A stretch of DNA of 64,000 bases from Diploscapter coronatus (Eukaryota > Nematoda > Chromadorea > Rhabditida > Rhabditidae), in assembly GCA_964036155.1 (NCBI GenBank), contig OZ038422.1, positions 45,469,201 to 45,533,200 of the forward strand, in the 5' to 3' direction. The notes below the pieces were generated by a model that made no database searches, was not told where the DNA came from, and worked only from the letters and a program-made list of their open reading frames with translations. The position numbers and the translations under genes were made by a program. This document shows positions 59,854-64,000 of the stretch, piece by piece. How positions within the stretch are numbered: the stretch's first letter is position 1; each line of letters starts with the position of its first letter.

Positions 59854-62672
59854 ATGCCAATAGCCTCGCCTTATCCACCAATTGAGCTGATCACTCAACC
59901 TTATCACGAAATTCTGCTGTCATCACTCCGGAAGCACGCAAGAAATAATCCCCACAAATTAGCTGCGGTTCGTTTTTCTCTCTTGATTTTTGAATTTGAT
60001 AAATTTTAGATATCAGCAGAAAATCCAGATGATAAGATAACGTATCAAGAATTACACGATGCAATACTGTCTGCTGCCTCATTTCTCAGACAACGTGGAT
60101 TCAAGGTTAGATTTTTTCTCCTGGAATTTGATACTTTGAAAATTCAAATCTATAAAAAAGATTTCGGAAATCGTAACTCGAATTGTCTAGACAATCATTC
60201 AATTTCTGGTCGAAACATTGACGGTTTTAGTCGATGATTCTTTATCGTGTTAAACATAATTTCATTACTGGAAGAACCAAAGATTTCTTAAGAAAAATTC
60301 GTTTTATCTGAAGAGTAGAAGCAAATGCCGAGTTGGATTAGAATTGTCAAATTTGAAAATCCTAATCATGAATTTTCTAGAAAGGCGATGTGGTTGCAAT
60401 GGCTACCCAAAATACTTGGCATTTCCTCGCCTTCATAATGGGCGCCGCAGTGAATGGAGGAGCGGGCAGTGGAATGGCCTCCATCTTCACTCCTTGTAAG
60501 AAAATTTCTAAAATTCCGTAAAACAAGCAAAATCAGATGAAATGCAACGTCAAATCCTCGACTGTGGTGCTGTTGCAATTCTAACCACGGAAACTGTTTT
60601 GCCGAAGATTTTAGAAGCTGTCAAAACTTGTCCGAAAGTCAAGGTGATCATAATTTTGTTAGATTTTTCTTTCAAAATTATTAGTCTTTTAGATGATTGT
60701 TGTGATCGGAAAATGCCCCAATAACAGTGGTAATCTGATTTCATGGGATGATGTAATCAGAACAAAACATACGAGTTTTGATGACGTAATAATTAGTGCG
60801 AAGAAGGATATTATTCATCTACCGTATTCTAGGTTTGAAAGAGTTCATTTTTATGAAGCAAGTTTGTTCAATTTTAGCGGTACTACAGGACCTCCTAAAG
60901 GCGTAATGATTTCGCATTTCAATTTATCGAGCATGGTCAAGATCTATTCAAAGTTGTTTTTTTTTTTTTTTTAAATTAAAATTTTATGAAATTCCTACAG
61001 AACTGATGAATCGAATGTATCAACGTTAAACCCGCCTTTCCATTACGATAAAGAATACGCGATACTATATCTTCCGATGTACCATGCCTACGGATTCAGT
61101 ACAAATTTAGCATATTTAGAAGAGATGTTCTTACTTTAGCGCTCGCAAATTGTGCTCTAAATTTGGGAATCACTGCAGTTATGATGTCTCATTTCGATCC
61201 TACTGTATTTTGTCGGAGCATTGAGAAATATAGGGTAAAAAATTTTGCAAGATTCATTTATGAGAAGTTTCAAGATACGGAACATCAACGTCGTTCCCCC
61301 GATTTTGCTGTTGATGGTGAAAAGTCCGCTGGCTGCTAAATTCGATCTCAACTCAATAGAATTGATCATATCCGGTGCAGCGCCATGTGGAAAGGATCTA
61401 TGTGAAGAGGTTGTCAGGAAGTTGCCGAAGGCTCGAATTCAACAGGGTAGAATTAATTTTTATTACAAGGGAAACTACCCGTGTGCTATTCACAGTCGAT
61501 TCAACGTTTTCAGAATAAACCAATTCGGGCATCCTAATAGCAAATATCGCGTAAAAACGTGCCGAGTATGGATCTTATTTCCAGAATTTTGCACCGAAGT
61601 TTACTCCTTTTTCATACATTGCAATTTTTAATATATGAAAAGTTATCGTAATTATTATAATCGCTGACAGAACTATTAACTGCAGCAGCGAATTGTCAAG
61701 GAAATGAAATTCAAAGCCAAATCCTGGGATTAGGGTGCACACTAGGCACTTTTTGATCTAATATTCGTTATCAGCATAGCCAGATTGGCTTACCCTGGAG
61801 GTGTGAACCGATTCTATGAGCAACACACTGGCAACTCCCCTTGTTAATCGTTCTAACTTCTTCAACTCAGGGTGGGGAATGACCGAAACGACAATAGCTG
61901 GTGCTTTGCCTGATTTCCGTGAAAAACAACCCTTCGGTTGTGTTGGTAAAACGATGATCAATTCAGAACTCTCGGTAGAAATTCAGCCATTAAGTATATT
62001 TCATTTATCGAATTTTCTTAGATTGTCGATGTAAACACCGGAAAAGAATGCTCGAGAGAAGTTTCTGGAGAAGTTTGCGTTAGAGGACCTACGGTGATGA
62101 TGGGATATTTGAATCGACCAGAAGCTACGAATGAAACTATTCAAAGTGGGTGGCTGCATACAGGTATTCTTTACTTCTGCTCCAATTTTACGATAAATGT
62201 AAATTAATGCAAATTTAGGCGATATCGGCTATGTCGATAAGGATGGCTATTTGTTTATTGTTGATCGGCTAAAGGAACTGATAAAGGTCAAGGGCCTTCA
62301 GGTTGAACTTGATCTTTTATGCATTTTGATTTGGTCACTAGGTTCCTCCGGCTGAGTTGGAAGACCTTCTTCTTACACATCCAAAAGTGAAGGATGTTGC
62401 TGTGATTGGAGTGAAGCATGAACAATTTGGAGAAGTACCTAAAGCATACATCGTCACACAGACACCAAATCAAATGAGTGAAAAGGAAGTACATGATTTC
62501 GTAAATGGTAAGAAAGTTGGGAAAATGGTTTTCATTGCTTCTCTGAAATTCAGGCAAAGTAAGCAAATACAAACAACTTCTCGGCGGAGTCGAATTCATC
62601 AATGAAATTCCAAAATCTCCATCTGGAAAAATTCTACGACGAGTTCTGAAGGATATGCAAGCTAAATTGTGA
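59854..62672 (+). CDS. Acyl-CoA synthetase, 4-coumarate-CoA ligase/luciferase-like, PTS1 tail
   Basis: Activates a carboxylic acid with ATP to an acyl-AMP and then the CoA thioester. Fourteen exons in phase: 59854-59967, 60010-60105, 60381-60495, 60537-60643, 60693-60832, 60878-60952, 61001-61098, 61140-61234, 61275-61446, 61871-61974, 62022-62163, 62219-62301, 62342-62507 and 62554-62672 (541 aa, normal for the family). Adenylate-forming motifs appear in order: [12 protein letters not shown] (P-loop, about 189-200), [25 protein letters not shown] (about 338-343), [34 protein letters not shown] and [11 protein letters not shown] (catalytic Lys). The last three residues, AKL, fit a type 1 peroxisomal targeting signal, so a peroxisomal acyl-activating enzyme is likely. 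AATAAA at 62736-62741 is a plausible poly(A) signal. The exact substrate is unknown. Confidence 0.92.
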
Positions 62673-63180
62673 TATTATTCTGCGATTAGATAAAATTGTC
62701 GTCTTTGAAGAAGATAAATGCTATTTTGTATGAACAATAAAATCTATTCATTCGAATTAGACAAGCCACTTGTGAGAATATTAAATGAGTGTGAAAAGAA
62801 TGAAAAATGCGTGGTTTGGCCCCTCGGCTCTCTTCTTCCAACTTCTCCTGTCTGGCGGCCCCTTTCCTTTGTTTTGTGTTTGGAGGTTTCGTCGAGTTCT
62901 TTGATTTCTCTTTCCGTTGAAACGCTTATTTTCGTAATTGCTTTTCTCAATTATTTCATCATGATTTGTGTATAGTAACGTGAAAACCATGTAATCTTTC
63001 TTGGAGATTCTGTATTTCATAAACCAATGTTTCGCTAGAGCTCAAATTGTATTTAGTCAGGAAGTTGTGGTTTGATTGCGAACGAGTTGAAAAATGGCTA
63101 TTTTGTGAGGAATCTGTCTTCATTTCAATATTTATTAACTCATTGCAGCTTCAATCTATGCTAATTTCTAAACTCTGATT
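62673..63180. other. Convergent 3' intergenic region
   Basis: Holds the 3' end of the acyl-CoA synthetase gene (AATAAA at 62736-62741) and, on the minus strand, AATAAA at 63131-63136, which is 45 nt past the stop of the putative peptide gene to the right. Frames at 62718-62975 (plus) and 62744-63020 (minus) are AT-rich and unsupported. Confidence 0.45.
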
Positions 63181-63433
63181 CTATCCACAATCTCCACCGT
63201 TGTAAATTCCATGAACACATGTTTGCCAACGCCGCACTTTGTTTCTCGAACACGAGTGCATTGAGCATATGCCAAATGGCTTGTGCTGCATAATCGACTT
63301 GGCTCGACTCCTCGAGACTCGTCCCTGTTGCTTCCTATTTTCGAGTAGCAAATCTAACAGCTTTTTCCCGTAGCTTTTCGGGCTTTCGTCCGGACAACGA
63401 TGGGGATATTTTGAGTCCCTCGGCTTGCCTCTG
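63181..63433 (-). CDS. Putative last exon of a cysteine-rich secreted peptide precursor
   Basis: An open frame on the minus strand from an acceptor-like TTGAATGCAG (about 63434-63443) to TAG at 63181-63183, giving about 83 residues. It is basic, with dibasic cleavage-like sites (KSYGKK, ENRKQQGR, SRSRAK, KVRR), and ends in a Cys-containing segment: KPFGICSMHSCS, then RRWQTCVHGIYNGGDCG. The four final cysteines are spaced C-x4-C-x10-C-x9-C, with one more Cys upstream. AATAAA lies 45 nt after the stop. Together these suggest the C-terminal exon of a neuropeptide, hormone or antimicrobial-type precursor whose signal-peptide exon lies further right or outside the window. No family is recognised and a competing plus-strand frame overlaps, so this is tentative. 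Confidence 0.4.
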
Positions 63434-64000
63434 CTGCATTCAAAGGCATTCGGCATTCACAGGGAAAAAGCTGGTCGAGAAAGTCGGAAAAGCCACACAA
63501 CGGGCGATAAAAGGGCCAAGTGGGATAACTTCTTCCCAGCAGAAGCCCCTGGCACCCGAACTTATGAAAATCGAATCAAGCGTTTTGCGTTTTGTCCCCT
63601 CACCTCGACAATTCTCCGCCGTTCCTTTTGAAAGCTCTCCAACATTCCCTCAAAATCAAATATTAGGTACGCTTGCCATTGCATTTCATAATGCTTATTG
63701 AAGTGCTATAAAATATGCGCTAACGATATTCCCCTAATCACAGACCTTACTATTGCATTCTGCTAATGCGAGCACGTAGTAATTTCGTTTTCGTTTTGCA
63801 CTCAAACCAAACTCCAATTTTCAAAAGTTATGATAAACTTCTCTGTACCTTATTATTGTATTATTGTGCTTCTGATCTTTGTTCAATTTTACAGTGAATA
63901 TGGTGCACTCCAAATTTTTAGTTCTTTGTATTCATTCATTAACCGATGTGTTCTTACTTCGCATTAGATTATCACCACTTTTGTTATTATTTTATTGTTA
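63434..64000. other. Right-edge region, no supported gene
   Basis: Plus-strand frames at 63411-63701 and a hydrophobic run from the ATG at about 63830 (MINFSVPYYCIIVLLIFVQF) are noted but lack splice or family support. If the peptide exon to the left is real, its intron should lie here. Confidence 0.3.

Noticed and set aside
61447..61870. Long intron between acyl-CoA synthetase exons 9 and 10 as a possible extra exon
   Set aside because: The frames at 61447-61631 would insert non-family residues between PKARIQQG and WGMTE; direct joining restores the GWGMTE motif.
63830..63964. Plus-strand hydrophobic frame near the right edge
   Set aside because: It has a signal-like start but ends quickly, lacks a clear donor, and cannot be judged without sequence beyond the window.
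1..64000. CRISPR arrays, rRNA, tRNA and bacterial operon signals
   Set aside because: No regularly spaced direct repeats, no tRNA A/B box pair with a cloverleaf and no rRNA-like stretch were seen by eye; the gene structure is eukaryotic. A tRNAscan-type search could still find a divergent tRNA.

Overview
The window is eukaryotic nuclear DNA, very probably from a nematode. It is AT-rich and its protein genes are cut into many small exons. Introns follow GT...AG with acceptors of the form TTTCAG or TTTTAG, and several are only about 41-45 nt. Acceptor-like sites sit a few bases upstream of, or directly against, start codons (for example 54530 and 18140), as expected where spliced-leader trans-splicing occurs. 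Gene content agrees: a MEC-6/POML-like paraoxonase-family protein, a serpentine-type receptor, a nematode-style UDP-glucuronosyltransferase and a LIPL-type lipase. I could not name the species. There are no bacterial features, CRISPR arrays, rRNAs or convincing tRNAs.

Layout, left to right. 1-4196 (minus): unrecognised low-complexity protein, running off the left edge. 4.2-9.7 kb: gene-poor spacer. 9731-13081 (minus): UDP-glucuronosyltransferase, 13 exons. 14166-17133 (plus): MEC-6/POML-like protein. 18140-25365 (plus): small cysteine-rich single-pass membrane protein with two long introns. 27796-30800 (plus): serpentine-type receptor, preceded by a decayed copy of its last exon. 31716-35179 (plus): acid lipase with two GC-AG introns. 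35832-39236 or 39783 (minus): TMEM129-type RING E3 ligase of ER-associated degradation. 40333-42312 (minus): orphan protein with an F-box-like start. 43162-44099 (plus): small type I membrane protein. 45811-51741 (minus): protein disulfide isomerase with a C-terminal HEEL signal. 54530-58834 (plus): TOM1-type VHS/GAT sorting adaptor. 59854-62672 (plus): 4-coumarate-CoA-ligase-like acyl-CoA synthetase with a PTS1-like AKL tail. 63181-63433 (minus): probable last exon of a cysteine-rich secreted peptide precursor.

Exons were built by hand from splice signals, reading-frame continuity and family resemblance. In ten of the genes each junction joins in phase from start to stop, which is good internal support. 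Several genes act at the ER membrane or lumen (UGT, MEC-6-like, TMEM129, PDI), but nothing shows that they form an operon or work as a unit.

The non-coding part holds many short inverted-repeat (MITE or foldback) elements, with at least three multi-copy families inside introns and between genes. I did not find a convincing undescribed multi-gene system. The observations most worth checking are a perfect ER-stress element (CCAAT-N9-CCACG) upstream of the PDI gene, the two GC-AG introns in the lipase, a possible signal-peptide first exon on TMEM129, the MITE placed about 20 bp from the 5' end of the orphan gene, and the cysteine-rich peptide exon at the right edge.
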